Shown here: positions 52,746 to 61,514 of the stretch, piece by piece
Position numbering within the stretch: position 1 is the stretch's first letter
Layout: each line of letters starts with the position of its first letter
From: Nevskiaceae bacterium
GTDB taxonomy: Bacteria; Pseudomonadota; Gammaproteobacteria; Nevskiales; Nevskiaceae
DNA: 64,000 bases
Reading direction: 5' to 3'
Assembly (NCBI GenBank): GCA_004298465.1
Contig: SCRT01000018.1
Location: 62,001 to 126,000, forward strand
Position numbers and translations under genes: made by a program
Notes under the pieces: generated by a model
The model's database searches: none
What the model was told of the DNA's origin: nothing
The model's input: the letters and a program-made list of their open reading frames with translations, nothing else

Positions 52746-53108
52746 ATGGTTACAAGCACGCCACTCATTTCAGTGCTCCGCGTTTCGCTATTCAAAGAAA
52801 GCAGGGAGCCATTTCTGGCGCTGCTGCGCGAGCATGGCGTCGCGCATGAAGAAATGATGCTCAAGGCCCATGTTCCAATGGCTGCGGGGTTCTTCGTCGA
52901 CATCCTGCAAAGTTCCGCGCCTTGGGCGGCTGCCGTTGCGACGGTAATCTGCGCTTTTCTCAAAAATCGCCGGAGCCGGAAAGTCATCATCACTGACAAA
53001 GACAATAACGTGGTTCACTGCGAAGGCTTGAGCCTGAATGAGATCGAGCGCGTTCTCAAGAGAGCAAAGAATCTGACGGCTATAGAGACTGAGCACAATG
53101 AAATATAA
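52746..53108 (+). CDS. Cassette ORF 3: small protein with a membrane helix, EACC1-like by layout
   Basis: 120 residues. An N-terminal alpha/beta part (LISVLRVSLFKESREPFLALLREHG) is followed by one hydrophobic helix (SSAPWAAAVATVICAFL) and a basic stop-transfer KNRRSRKVIITDKDNNV, then a charged helix. This layout resembles effector-associated constant component (EACC1) proteins that anchor defence-like systems; only architecture, not sequence, supports it. Its TAA falls in attC site 3. The 121 bp before it hold no other gene. Confidence 0.65.
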   Translation: MVTSTPLISVLRVSLFKESREPFLALLREHGVAHEEMMLKAHVPMAAGFFVDILQSSAPWAAAVATVICAFLKNRRSRKVIITDKDNNVVHCEGLSLNEIERVLKRAKNLTAIETEHNEI

Positions 53109-53173
53109 CCCGGCGCTTAAGCCGATTCCTCCTTCGCTATGCTCAGTCGTCACGGCTTAGCTCTGCGTTGGGC
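53103..53173 (+). other. attC site 3
   Basis: 71 bp from ATATAAC to GTTGGGC (GTTRRRY). Inner arms GCGCTTAAGCCG and CGGCTTAGCTCTGCG surround a larger loop. Longer than sites 1 and 2, so the sites differ in type, as in arrays built from several sources. Confidence 0.85.
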
Positions 53174-53209
53174 GGCTTGAGGGCCCTAACAGAGGGGAGA
53201 ACTGGGACG

Positions 53210-53485
53210 ATGTTACGAGTCTTTGCAATTCTGGTGAACTTCGTTATGCCTGGCCTTGGATCGTTGATCATTGGGAAGGTCTGGCATGGAACCGCGCAAA
53301 TCCTGTTGGTGTTGCTGGCTCTTTACACGATGTTTATTATTCCAGATGGGGCCACGAACTATAGTGAAAGGCTCTACGGCGGCTTTCTATTCCTGTTGGC
53401 AGTGTGGTTGTGGAGCGTGATTACCGCCGCTAGAACTCCCATCCAAGCGCCTTCGGTCGGAGGAGATGACGCCGGATTACGGTGA
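53210..53485 (+). CDS. Cassette ORF 4: small membrane protein (TM2-like)
   Basis: 91 residues from ATG 53210. FAILVNFVMPGLGSLIIGKVWHGTAQILLVLLALYTMF gives one re-entrant-like Gly segment plus a helix, and GGFLFLLAVWLWSVITA gives a second helix. The N-terminal pattern (PGLGSLIIGK...GTAQILL) is like TM2/DUF5683-type small membrane proteins. Function unknown. Its frame ends in TGA 53485, and no attC follows, unlike the other cassettes. Confidence 0.7.
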   Translation: MLRVFAILVNFVMPGLGSLIIGKVWHGTAQILLVLLALYTMFIIPDGATNYSERLYGGFLFLLAVWLWSVITAARTPIQAPSVGGDDAGLR

Positions 53486-53620
53486 CACCTTACTCATTAC
53501 ACTAATTTGGAATCCCTGTTCCATTCAGGATTTGACAAACTCACCACGAACGAAATCAATGGGTTATCCGTTCGCCTTGGGCCCGTCGGATGGCGAGCGC
53601 AAGGCTGGTCAGACCTTCCT

Positions 53621-54454
53621 CTAACCTCTTGTTTCGTATTCTCGATTTGATCCGGCACCCGCCGGATTACCCAGATTGCGTCCGTTGCAGCCGCGGCTGT
53701 CCGGCCCCAGCAGCCACAGCAGCGGTGCCAGCACGGTGGCCGGGTCTGCCAATGTGGCGGGGTCTTCCTGCGGGTAGCCGGTGCGGCGCAGGGTGGTGCG
53801 CATCGGGCCGGGGTCGTAGGTGTTGAAGCGCAGGTGGGGTTTGTAGCCGAGTTCTTCCGCCCAGGTGCCGGCAAGGCCGCGTTGGGCGTACTTGGCAATG
53901 CCGTAGGCGCCGGAGTAGGCGCGTGGCGCTTCGCTGCCGGTGTCGGTGATGAACACAACACTGGCGTCCGTGGATTTGTCGAGCAGCGGCAGGCAGTGGG
54001 TGGTGAGGGCATAGGGCGCCGTCAGGTTGACCTGCAGGCTTTCCACCCATTCCCGAGGGGGCACCTGTGCGAGCGGCGTGAAGTTCTTGAAGTGGGCGGC
54101 GGCGTGGACGATGCCGTCCAGACGCCCGAGATTACCGTCGAGGGTTTGTGCGAGCTCGCCATAGTCCTCCCATTTCGCACCAAACAGGTTGAGCGGGTAG
54201 ATGGCGGGTTCCGGTGCGTTCTTGATGCTTTCGATGGCGTCGTAAGTCGCTTCCAGTGTCTTGATGGTCTTGCCGAGCAGGATGACGGTGGCGCCCAGCT
54301 GCGCGCAGGCCAGCGCCGCGGCACGACCCAGGCCGCTGCCGGCACCGGTGACGAGGATGCAGCGCTGGGCAAGCAAGCCGGGCGTGGGGGTGTAGCCGGC
54401 GGGTGGCGTGGCGGGGGCGGAGCTGGGAGCGTGGTCAGTCGGCATGGCGGGCAT
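53621..54454 (-). CDS. yciK: YciK-type short-chain dehydrogenase
   Basis: 277 residues with an extra Pro/Ala-rich N-terminus of about 25 residues (alternative ATG at 54445). TGAGSGLGRAAALAC, HAAAHFKNFTPLAQ, VFITDTGSE and YSGAYGIAKYAQRGL fit YciK. The conserved end LLWLLGPDSRGCNG is followed by RNLGNPAGAGSNREYETRG, which is unlike the usual FDAQPG tail. The gene abuts the cassette array, so its 3' end may have been replaced. Part of the mtaD-ubiG-mupP-yciK block. Confidence 0.85.
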   Translation of the reverse strand: MPAMPTDHAPSSAPATPPAGYTPTPGLLAQRCILVTGAGSGLGRAAALACAQLGATVILLGKTIKTLEATYDAIESIKNAPEPAIYPLNLFGAKWEDYGELAQTLDGNLGRLDGIVHAAAHFKNFTPLAQVPPREWVESLQVNLTAPYALTTHCLPLLDKSTDASVVFITDTGSEAPRAYSGAYGIAKYAQRGLAGTWAEELGYKPHLRFNTYDPGPMRTTLRRTGYPQEDPATLADPATVLAPLLWLLGPDSRGCNGRNLGNPAGAGSNREYETRG

Positions 54455-55136
54455 TCAGCAGCGGCAGCAGGTCGGTGGGTTGGTGCAGCAGGGCGTCTGC
54501 ATTCCAGTGGCGGGGGTCGGTGTCGGCGCCGATGTAGCCCCAGCTTGCGGCGGCAACGCGCATGCCGGCGGCGCGGCCGGCTTCCATGTCGCGGCGGTCG
54601 TCGCCGACGTACCAGCAATCTTCAGGTGCAACTTTCAGCAGTTCGCAGGCTAGCAGCAGCGGGTCCGGTGCTGGTTTCGGGCGTGCGGCGCTGTCGCCGC
54701 CGACGATGCAGCCGGCGTGCGTGGCAAGCCCCAGCGCCTGCGTCACCGGGCGGGTGTAGAGCATTGGTTTGTTCGTGACGATGCCCCAGGTGATGCGCAG
54801 CGCGTCCAGCTTGGCCAGCAGGCCGCGGACTTCCGGGAACAGTTGGGTGTCGCGATCCAGGCGTGCGGCGTAGAACGCAAGGTAGCGCAGCCGCAGGCTT
54901 TCATAGCCGGCGTCTTCCGGCGTCAGGCCCAGCGCCACCGCGAGCATGCCGCGTGCGCCTTTCGAACACTCCGGGCGGTAGCGCTCCTGCGGCAACGGGG
55001 CGTGGCCGAGTTCCGCCAGCAGGTCGTTCGCGGCGCCGCCGAGGTCGGGCGCCGTGTCCGCCAGTGTGCCGTCCAGGTCGAACAGAACATGGAGGGGGCG
55101 GCGCGCCGAGGTGGGGCGAGGGGCTGGGGGGCTCAC
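54435..55136 (-). CDS. mupP: HAD phosphatase, MupP/Gph type
   Basis: 233 residues. LFDLDGTLADTAPDLGGAANDLL (HAD nucleophile Asp), KLDALRITWGIVTNKPMLYT (motif II/III) and CWYVGDDRRDMEAGRAAGM (motif IV). In Pseudomonas the gene at this position, between ubiG and yciK, is the MurNAc-6-phosphate phosphatase MupP of peptidoglycan recycling; phosphoglycolate phosphatase is the alternative. Overlaps yciK by 20 bp. Confidence 0.85.
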   Translation of the reverse strand: MSPPAPRPTSARRPLHVLFDLDGTLADTAPDLGGAANDLLAELGHAPLPQERYRPECSKGARGMLAVALGLTPEDAGYESLRLRYLAFYAARLDRDTQLFPEVRGLLAKLDALRITWGIVTNKPMLYTRPVTQALGLATHAGCIVGGDSAARPKPAPDPLLLACELLKVAPEDCWYVGDDRRDMEAGRAAGMRVAAASWGYIGADTDPRHWNADALLHQPTDLLPLLNARHAD

Positions 55137-55166
55137 GGCGAGTTCAAGAATGCGATTGGTTGAGTT

Positions 55167-55880
55167 CTATTCCGTGGGTCCGCGCCGGCAGTGCATCAGG
55201 TAGTTCACGTCCACGTCGCGCGGGGCGAGGCTGGCGTGGCGGGTGATGGGGTTGTAGCGCATGCCGCAGACGTCCAGTGCTGCCAGCCCGGCGTTGCGGG
55301 CGGACTCGGCGAGTTCGGAAGGGCGGATGAACTTTGCATATTCATGCGTGCCGCGCGGCACCAGCCGCAGCGCGTATTCGGCGCCAACGATCATGAAGGC
55401 GAAGGATTTCGGGTTGCGATTGATGGTGGAAAACACCACGTGGCCACCGCGCCTGGCGAGCGTGGCGCAGGCGCTGATGACAGCGCCGGGGTCGGGTACG
55501 TGTTCCAGCATTTCCATGCAGCACACGAGGTCGAAGCTGGTGGCGTGCCGCGCGGCGAGGTCTTCGGCGGCGACGGCCTGGTAGTCGATGTCCAGCCCTT
55601 CCGCCTGCGCGTGCTGGCGCGCCGCGGCGATGGCGTCGGTGGCCAGGTCGATGCCGGTCACGGTGGCGCCGGCGCGGGCCAGCGCTTCGGACAGGATGCC
55701 GCCGCCGCAGCCGACGTCGGCGATGCGCAGCCCGGCGAGGTTGCCGACGTGGCGGCGCAGATAGGCCAGGCGCACGGGGTTGATCTCGTGCAGCGTGGCC
55801 ATGGGGCCGTGCACGTCCCACCACGCTTGCGCAAGCTGATCGAAATGGCGGATTTCTTCGGCGTCCACGTTCGCGTTCAT
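55167..55880 (-). CDS. ubiG: Ubiquinone biosynthesis O-methyltransferase
   Basis: 237 residues from ATG 55880 (an ATG at 55889 is also possible). DAEEIRHFDQLAQAWWDVHG, the SAM motif IADVGCGGGILSEALARAG, CMEMLEHVPDPGAVI and FFSTINRNPKS-like VFSTINRNPKSFAF are UbiG hallmarks. It methylates two hydroxyls in ubiquinone synthesis. It ends VDVNYLMHCRR as in other UbiG. Confidence 0.96.
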   Translation of the reverse strand: MNANVDAEEIRHFDQLAQAWWDVHGPMATLHEINPVRLAYLRRHVGNLAGLRIADVGCGGGILSEALARAGATVTGIDLATDAIAAARQHAQAEGLDIDYQAVAAEDLAARHATSFDLVCCMEMLEHVPDPGAVISACATLARRGGHVVFSTINRNPKSFAFMIVGAEYALRLVPRGTHEYAKFIRPSELAESARNAGLAALDVCGMRYNPITRHASLAPRDVDVNYLMHCRRGPTE

Positions 55881-55942
55881 GCGGGACATTATCCGTTGTC
55901 GTCGCAGGTTGCGCCCATGGCGGGGTGTCGGTGCACGCGCCT

Positions 55943-57274
55943 TTATGGCTTCGTTGCCGCGACGCGGCCCTGCCATTCGGCCACTTGCGGGCGCAGTGCG
56001 GCGAGGTCCAGCGTGGTGAGCTGGCGGTCGCGCAGCAGCGCCTGTCCGGCCACCCATACGTCGGTGACCTGCGCCCGTCCCGTGGCGTAGACGAGCTGCG
56101 ACAGCACGTTGTAAACCGGGTGCGCCTCGGGGCCGGACAGGTCGACGGCAATGAAATCGGCGGCCTTGCCTTTTTCCAGCGAGCCGATTTCATCGCCCAG
56201 CCCCAATGCGTGGGCGCCGCCCAGCGTTGCCATGTGCAGGGCGGTCGCCGCGGGCAGGGCGGTGGCGTCCTGCGCCACGCCCTTGGCCAGCAGCGCGGCG
56301 GTGCGCATTTCGCCCCACATGTCGAGATCGTTGTTGGAAGCGGCGCCATCGGTGCCGAGTGCGACGTTCACACCGGCTCCCAGCAATTTCGCTGCCGGGC
56401 AGAAGCCGCTCGCCAGCTTCAGGTTGGACTCCGGGCAGTGGACGACGGAAGTGCCGCTTTCTACTACCTGCGTGAATTCGACATCCGTCAGCTGTGTCAT
56501 GTGGACGGCGATGAAGTCCGGCCCCGGCAGCCCCAGCGCCATGAGCCGCTGCCATGGGCGGCGGCCGCTCGCGTCCGGTGCCTGGACTTCCGCCGCCGTT
56601 TCGTGGACATGCATGTGGATGGGGATGTCCAGCTCGTTCGCGTAGCGGCGGATCTTGAGCAGTGGTGCGTCGGACACGGTGTAAGGCGCATGCGGTGCGA
56701 AGGCGGTGGTCACGAGCAGATCGTTCAGTGCCTTCACATCATCGTGCACCTCCAGCCCGCGCCGGATGTAGCCGTCGGCGTCCTGCGCCCAGGCGCTGGG
56801 AAAGTCCAGCACGATCAACCCGATGCAGGCACGCATCCGCACGTGGTGCACGACTTCTGCGGTGACTTCCGGGAAGAAATACATGTCGTTGAAGCAGGTG
56901 GTGCCGGAACGCAGCATTTCCGCGCACGCAAGCGTGACGCCCACCCGGCAGAAGTCGGGGCCGACGTGGGCGGCTTCCGCCGGCCAGATGTGGTGGTTCA
57001 GCCAGTCCATCAGCGGCAGGTCGTCGGCCAGCCCGCGCAACAGCGTCATGGCGGAATGCGCGTGGGCATTCACGAAGCCTGGCAGGAGCGCGTGGTCAGG
57101 CAGCTCGCGCGTTGCAGCGGGGGCGTAGAGCTGATCGGCGAAGGCGGCTGGCTGGATGTCGACGATGCGGCCGGCGTTCACGACCAGCGCATGCTCGGTC
57201 AGCACGGCGCCGGTGGGTTGAATCGGAACGAGCCAGCGCGGCAGGACGACGAGATCGACGGGAGTGCGGGCCAT
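55943..57274 (-). CDS. mtaD: 5'-methylthioadenosine/S-adenosylhomocysteine deaminase (TRZ/ATZ family)
   Basis: 443 residues, amidohydrolase fold. GFVNAHAHSAMTLLRGLADDLPLMDWL (HxH metal ligands), FAPHAPYTVSD, HMHVHETAAEV, VHCPESNLKLASGFCP and ALGTDGAASNNDLDMWGEMRTAALL are very close to Pseudomonas MtaD. It deaminates MTA or SAH, feeding methionine salvage by way of methylthioinosine. Start ATG 57274. The placement next to ubiG matches Pseudomonas. Confidence 0.93.
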   Translation of the reverse strand: MARTPVDLVVLPRWLVPIQPTGAVLTEHALVVNAGRIVDIQPAAFADQLYAPAATRELPDHALLPGFVNAHAHSAMTLLRGLADDLPLMDWLNHHIWPAEAAHVGPDFCRVGVTLACAEMLRSGTTCFNDMYFFPEVTAEVVHHVRMRACIGLIVLDFPSAWAQDADGYIRRGLEVHDDVKALNDLLVTTAFAPHAPYTVSDAPLLKIRRYANELDIPIHMHVHETAAEVQAPDASGRRPWQRLMALGLPGPDFIAVHMTQLTDVEFTQVVESGTSVVHCPESNLKLASGFCPAAKLLGAGVNVALGTDGAASNNDLDMWGEMRTAALLAKGVAQDATALPAATALHMATLGGAHALGLGDEIGSLEKGKAADFIAVDLSGPEAHPVYNVLSQLVYATGRAQVTDVWVAGQALLRDRQLTTLDLAALRPQVAEWQGRVAATKP

Positions 57275-57388
57275 GGCGACGGGGATCCTTGAAAGGGCGG
57301 CAGACAGGTTGGTGCATCGGGGTGATGCACCCGGGCGCAACAGCTTATTCACTGTGATGGCGAAGCGTGGGGCAGGGCGGGGTCGGCG

Positions 57389-57415
57389 ATGACCGCGCAG
57401 CGCAAACCTTATAAT
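57389..57415 (+). promoter_or_regulatory. Candidate tig promoter
   Basis: TATAAT (57410-57415) with ATGACC (57389-57394) as a weak -35 at 15-bp spacing. It lies about 113 bp before the tig ATG in the 253-bp gap between mtaD and tig, which has no gene. Confidence 0.35.
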
Positions 57416-57527
57416 GCACGGCCTGTGGCTGCAGGCAGGGTTGCCGTGGGCAATGCGCGGTCTGCCGCAGCCCGCATTGAACCCGAATTCTACCCGCCCG
57501 GCGGGCTTGATCCAGAGAAAGACCTTT

Positions 57528-58868
57528 ATGGAAGTGCATGTCGAATCGACCGGCGCGCTGACGCGCAGCCTTCACGTCACCGTTCCTGCTGCGGAGTTCG
57601 AAAAGGAGGTGGGCGACCAGCTCAAGCAGATCGCCCACCGCGCCCGCATCCCCGGCTTTCGCCCCGGCCATGCGCCGATGACGGTCGTTCGCCAGCGCTA
57701 CGGCGCATCGGCGCATGCCGACGCACTGAGCGGTCTGCTGCAGAAGACTTACCCGGATGCGCTGAAGCAGGCTGGCGTGGAACCCGCCAGCGCGCCGCGT
57801 ATCGAGATCGAGTCCGAACCGCCGGAGAAACCCTTTGGCTACGTCGCGCATTTCGACGTGCTGCCGGAAGTGAAACTCGACAAGCTCGACACCCTGGAAG
57901 TGGACCGCCCGCAGGTGGAAGTAACGGACGCGGACATCGACAAGCTCATCGCGAACCTGCGCAAGCAGCGTCGTGAATGGGTGGCGGTGGAACGCGCGGC
58001 GGCCACCGGCGACCAGGTTAACCTCGATTTTGAAGGCAAGCTCGATGGCGAAGCCTTTGCCGGTGGCAAGGGCGAGAAGGTGGATGCCGAGCTCGGCGCT
58101 GGTCGCTTCATCGCCGACCTTGAAACCGCGATCGTCGGCCACAAGGCGGGCGACGTGTTCACGGCTGACGTGAAGTTTCCCGACGACTACCAGGCCAAGG
58201 AACTCGCGGGCAAGGCCGCGCAGTTCGACGTGACGCTGAACAGCGTCAAGCAGGAAAAACTGCCGGAAGTCGACGCCGAATTCCTCAAGACCCACGGCGT
58301 TGACGAAGCGGCGGGCGAAGCCGGCCTGCGCGCCAAGTGCAAGACCGCGCTGGAGGCAGAACGCGACAAGGCGGTGCGCATGCGCGTGAAGGAAGGCGTG
58401 ATGGAGAAGCTGATGGCCGCGCATCCGATCGAACTGCCGCCGAGCCGCGTCGAGCACGAAATCGGGCATCTGCGCGAGGAGATGGTCGAGCGCATGGGCT
58501 TGAACCGCTACGGCAACAACAAGCTAACGCCCGAGAAGAGTGCGGAAATGCTGCCCGCCAACCTGTTTGAAGGCCGCGCCCGCGAGCGCGTGGCGCTGAG
58601 CCTGCTGCTGTCCGAGTTCGTGTCCTCACGAGAGCTGAAAGTGGACGAAGCCCGCGTCGAAAAGCTGCTTGACGGCATCGCCGCGAGCTACGAGGACCAG
58701 GAACAGTTGCGCCAGTACTACCACAGCAACGAACAGCTCATGTCCAACCTGCGCGGCGCCGCGCTCGAAGACCAGGCGGTGGAAGCCCTGCTGGCGCTTG
58801 GCACGGTGCACGACAAGCCGATGTCGATGGATGAACTCATGAATCCGCAGCCCAAGGCTCCCGCCTGA
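57528..58868 (+). CDS. tig: Trigger factor
   Basis: 446 residues, a little longer than E. coli (432). N-terminal ribosome-binding domain with [21 protein letters not shown] (GFRxGxxP signature), FKBP-type PPIase domain ([20 protein letters not shown]...[16 protein letters not shown]) and a helical C-terminal domain. Nascent-chain chaperone. ATG 57528 gives the conserved N-terminus; the open frame begins upstream. First gene of tig-clpP-clpX. Confidence 0.97.
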   Translation: MEVHVESTGALTRSLHVTVPAAEFEKEVGDQLKQIAHRARIPGFRPGHAPMTVVRQRYGASAHADALSGLLQKTYPDALKQAGVEPASAPRIEIESEPPEKPFGYVAHFDVLPEVKLDKLDTLEVDRPQVEVTDADIDKLIANLRKQRREWVAVERAAATGDQVNLDFEGKLDGEAFAGGKGEKVDAELGAGRFIADLETAIVGHKAGDVFTADVKFPDDYQAKELAGKAAQFDVTLNSVKQEKLPEVDAEFLKTHGVDEAAGEAGLRAKCKTALEAERDKAVRMRVKEGVMEKLMAAHPIELPPSRVEHEIGHLREEMVERMGLNRYGNNKLTPEKSAEMLPANLFEGRARERVALSLLLSEFVSSRELKVDEARVEKLLDGIAASYEDQEQLRQYYHSNEQLMSNLRGAALEDQAVEALLALGTVHDKPMSMDELMNPQPKAPA

Positions 58869-58914
58869 TGGCGATTCCTGCCGGTCAAACCCGATACAAC
58901 GAAGGATGCAACCC

Positions 58915-59523
58915 ATGAATCCGCATGCCCAATTGGTTCCCATGGTGGTGGAGCAGACCCCGCGCGGGGAACGTGCCTATGACATCTACTCGCGGCTGCT
59001 GAAGGAGCGCTTGATCTTCATCGTCGGCCCGATCGACGACATGATGGCGAACCTCGTCGTCGCGCAGTTGCTGTTCCTTGAATCCGAAAACCCGGACAAG
59101 GACATCAACGTCTACATCAACTCGCCGGGCGGCGTGGTGACGGCTGGACTGTCGATCTACGACACCATGCGCTTCATAAAGCCGGACGTGGCCACGTGGT
59201 GTGTCGGCCAGGCGGCCAGCATGGGCGCGTTTTTGCTGACGGGCGGCGCGAAGGGCAAGCGCTACTGCCTGCCGAACTCGCGCGTCATGATCCACCAGCC
59301 TTCCGGCGGCGCGCAGGGACAGGCTACGGACATCCAGATCCAGGCCAAGGAAATCCTCTATCTGCGTGAACGCCTCAACAAGATGCTGTCCGAGAACACC
59401 GGGCAACCGATCGAGAAAATCGAGCGCGACGTGGAGCGCGACTTCTTCCTGAACGCCGAAGAAGCGAAGGCCTACGGCCTGATCGACAACATCGTCGATC
59501 ACCGTATACCGATAAAGAGTTGA
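58915..59523 (+). CDS. clpP: ATP-dependent Clp protease proteolytic subunit
   Basis: 202 residues. Catalytic Ser in [16 protein letters not shown], His in [14 protein letters not shown], and the [18 protein letters not shown]-like C-terminus ([19 protein letters not shown]). Forms the 14-mer protease of ClpXP. The ATG at 58915 is preferred to one at 58906 because GAAGGA then sits at the right distance. 46 bp after tig. Confidence 0.97.
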   Translation: MNPHAQLVPMVVEQTPRGERAYDIYSRLLKERLIFIVGPIDDMMANLVVAQLLFLESENPDKDINVYINSPGGVVTAGLSIYDTMRFIKPDVATWCVGQAASMGAFLLTGGAKGKRYCLPNSRVMIHQPSGGAQGQATDIQIQAKEILYLRERLNKMLSENTGQPIEKIERDVERDFFLNAEEAKAYGLIDNIVDHRIPIKS

Positions 59524-59642
59524 ATTTGAAGGACAATATTCGAACAACGCGGCAGGTTTTGAAGGCGTGCTATAAAAGCACCACGTGTCGTCGCGCATCA
59601 CGCGCGGTTCCTCCACTAAGGTTTTGAGCAGGTATACAGGTA

Positions 59643-60920
59643 ATGGCGGAAAACGGTCGAGGCGGTGCAGGCAACGGACGGGTGCTGTACTGCTCGTTCT
59701 GTGGCAAGAGCGAACACGAGGTCCGCAAGCTGATTGCGGGCCCTTCTGTCTATATCTGCGATGAATGCGTTGACCTGTGCAACGACATCATCCGCGAGGA
59801 AGTCAGTGCCAAGCCGCAGGCGAAGGGCCTGCCGAAGCCGCAGGAAATCTGCAACATCCTCGATGAATACGTGATCGGCCAGAGCCAGGCGAAGAAGGTC
59901 CTGTCCGTTGCCGTCTACAACCACTACAAGCGCCTGAGCCACAAGGGCAGCGCGGACGGTGTGGAGCTGTCCAAGTCCAACATCCTGCTGATCGGCCCCA
60001 CTGGTTCCGGCAAGACGCTGCTGGCCGAAACGCTGGCGCGCCTGCTCGACGTTCCCTTCGCCATTGCCGACGCCACGACGCTGACGGAAGCAGGCTACGT
60101 GGGCGAGGACGTCGAGAACATCATCCAGCGCTTGTTGCAGAAGTGCGATTACGACGTCGAGAAGGCGCAACGCGGTATCGTCTACATCGACGAGATCGAC
60201 AAGATTTCCCGCAAGAGCGAGAACCCCAGCATCACGCGCGACGTATCCGGCGAGGGCGTCCAGCAGGCCCTGTTGAAGCTCGTTGAAGGGACCATCGCCT
60301 CGGTTCCGCCGCAGGGCGGGCGCAAGCATCCGCAGCAGGATTTCCTGCAGGTCAACACTGCCGGCATCCTGTTCATCGTCGGCGGCGCGTTTTCCGGGCT
60401 GGAGAAGGTGATCCGCCTGCGAACGGAACGCACCGGCATCGGCTTTTCGGCCGACGTGAAATCGCCGACGGACGATTCCGCCCTGTCCAGGCTGCTCGTC
60501 AACGTCGAACCCCAGGATCTCGTTCGTTACGGGCTGATCCCCGAATTCGTCGGGCGCCTGCCCGTTACCGCCGTGCTGGACGAACTGGATGAATCCGCGC
60601 TGGTCTCGATCCTGCGCGACCCGAAGAATGCGCTCATCAAGCAGTACCAGAAGTTGTTCGAGATGGAGAATTGCCAACTCGAATTCCGCGAGGAAGCCTT
60701 GCTGGCGATCGCGCGCAAGGCCAAAGAACGCAAGACCGGTGCACGCGGCCTGCGCACCATCCTGGAAGACATCCTGCTCGACGTGATGTACGAATTGCCG
60801 TCCATGCAGCACGTGGCGAAAATCGTCATCGACGAGTCGGTGGCGAAGGGCGAGGCCAAGCCCTTCATCGTCTACGAAAACGTGGAAAAACCGCGCCGCG
60901 AAGTCAAGAACGCTTCCTGA
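59643..60920 (+). CDS. clpX: ATP-dependent Clp protease ATP-binding subunit ClpX
   Basis: 425 residues. N-terminal Cys4 zinc finger ([12 protein letters not shown]...ICDECVDLC), Walker [15 protein letters not shown], Walker [11 protein letters not shown], the GYVGEDVE pore loop and [13 protein letters not shown] sensor-2 region. Unfoldase of ClpXP. The 119-bp gap after clpP contains GTGCT-ATAAA-AGCAC, a small palindrome with an AT core, and could hold a promoter. The next gene downstream is not lon. Confidence 0.97.
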   Translation: MAENGRGGAGNGRVLYCSFCGKSEHEVRKLIAGPSVYICDECVDLCNDIIREEVSAKPQAKGLPKPQEICNILDEYVIGQSQAKKVLSVAVYNHYKRLSHKGSADGVELSKSNILLIGPTGSGKTLLAETLARLLDVPFAIADATTLTEAGYVGEDVENIIQRLLQKCDYDVEKAQRGIVYIDEIDKISRKSENPSITRDVSGEGVQQALLKLVEGTIASVPPQGGRKHPQQDFLQVNTAGILFIVGGAFSGLEKVIRLRTERTGIGFSADVKSPTDDSALSRLLVNVEPQDLVRYGLIPEFVGRLPVTAVLDELDESALVSILRDPKNALIKQYQKLFEMENCQLEFREEALLAIARKAKERKTGARGLRTILEDILLDVMYELPSMQHVAKIVIDESVAKGEAKPFIVYENVEKPRREVKNAS

Positions 60921-61005
60921 TTATCCGTTGGTGTCGCTGGGTCGAGGTGGCGACCCATTTGCCCGGTGATGCCGGGCAGCCATTGCGCTGTGTCGGGGGG
61001 TATTG

Positions 61006-61458
61006 ATGGACGTCTTGCGTGCTTTTCGTCGGCTCAAGCCGCTGCCCGGCGGCACCTGGCTGTTCAGCCGCGCGGTGTGCCGGGTAGCGCCCTATTTCTC
61101 CAGCATCGCGCCACAGGTTGAAGCACTGGAGCCCGGCATGGCCCGGGTCACCATGCGCAAGCGCCGCGCGGTGCAGAACCACATCAAGACCGTGCACGCC
61201 ATCGCCATGTGCAACATGGCGGAACTCGCCGGCGGGCTGATGACTGACGTGTCGATCCCCAAGGGTGCACGCTGGATCCCGGTGGGCATGACGGTGGAAT
61301 ACCTCAAAAAGGCGAAGACCGACCTCACGGCCGTGGCAGACGGCAGCGGGATCGACTGGTCGGCGGTCGGTAACATCCAGGTGCCGGTCGTGGTGACCGA
61401 TACGTCCGGCACGCCGGTATTTCAGGCGCGCATCACGATGAACGTGCGCCACGGCTGA
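61006..61458 (+). CDS. Hotdog-fold thioesterase-like protein (DUF4442)
   Basis: 150 residues from ATG 61006, with GGGGGG upstream; a TTG directly precedes the ATG. VEALEPGMARVTMRKRRAVQNHIKTVHAIAMCNMAELAGG is the hotdog helix and active-site region of DUF4442/PaaI-like proteins. Probably a small acyl-CoA thioesterase or acyl-binding protein. It converges on the acetolactate synthase gene. Confidence 0.82.
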   Translation: MDVLRAFRRLKPLPGGTWLFSRAVCRVAPYFSSIAPQVEALEPGMARVTMRKRRAVQNHIKTVHAIAMCNMAELAGGLMTDVSIPKGARWIPVGMTVEYLKKAKTDLTAVADGSGIDWSAVGNIQVPVVVTDTSGTPVFQARITMNVRHG

Positions 61459-61514
61459 CACCCGCGCCGCACCGACATGCAGTGCTGCGTGGGGGGTGTC
61501 AGCAGGGTTTCGCC

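Noticed and set aside
53560-53640. Possible fourth attC around GGTTATCC...CTCTAACC
   Set aside because: The order of the core motifs is reversed relative to a real attC on either strand; only a weak hairpin.
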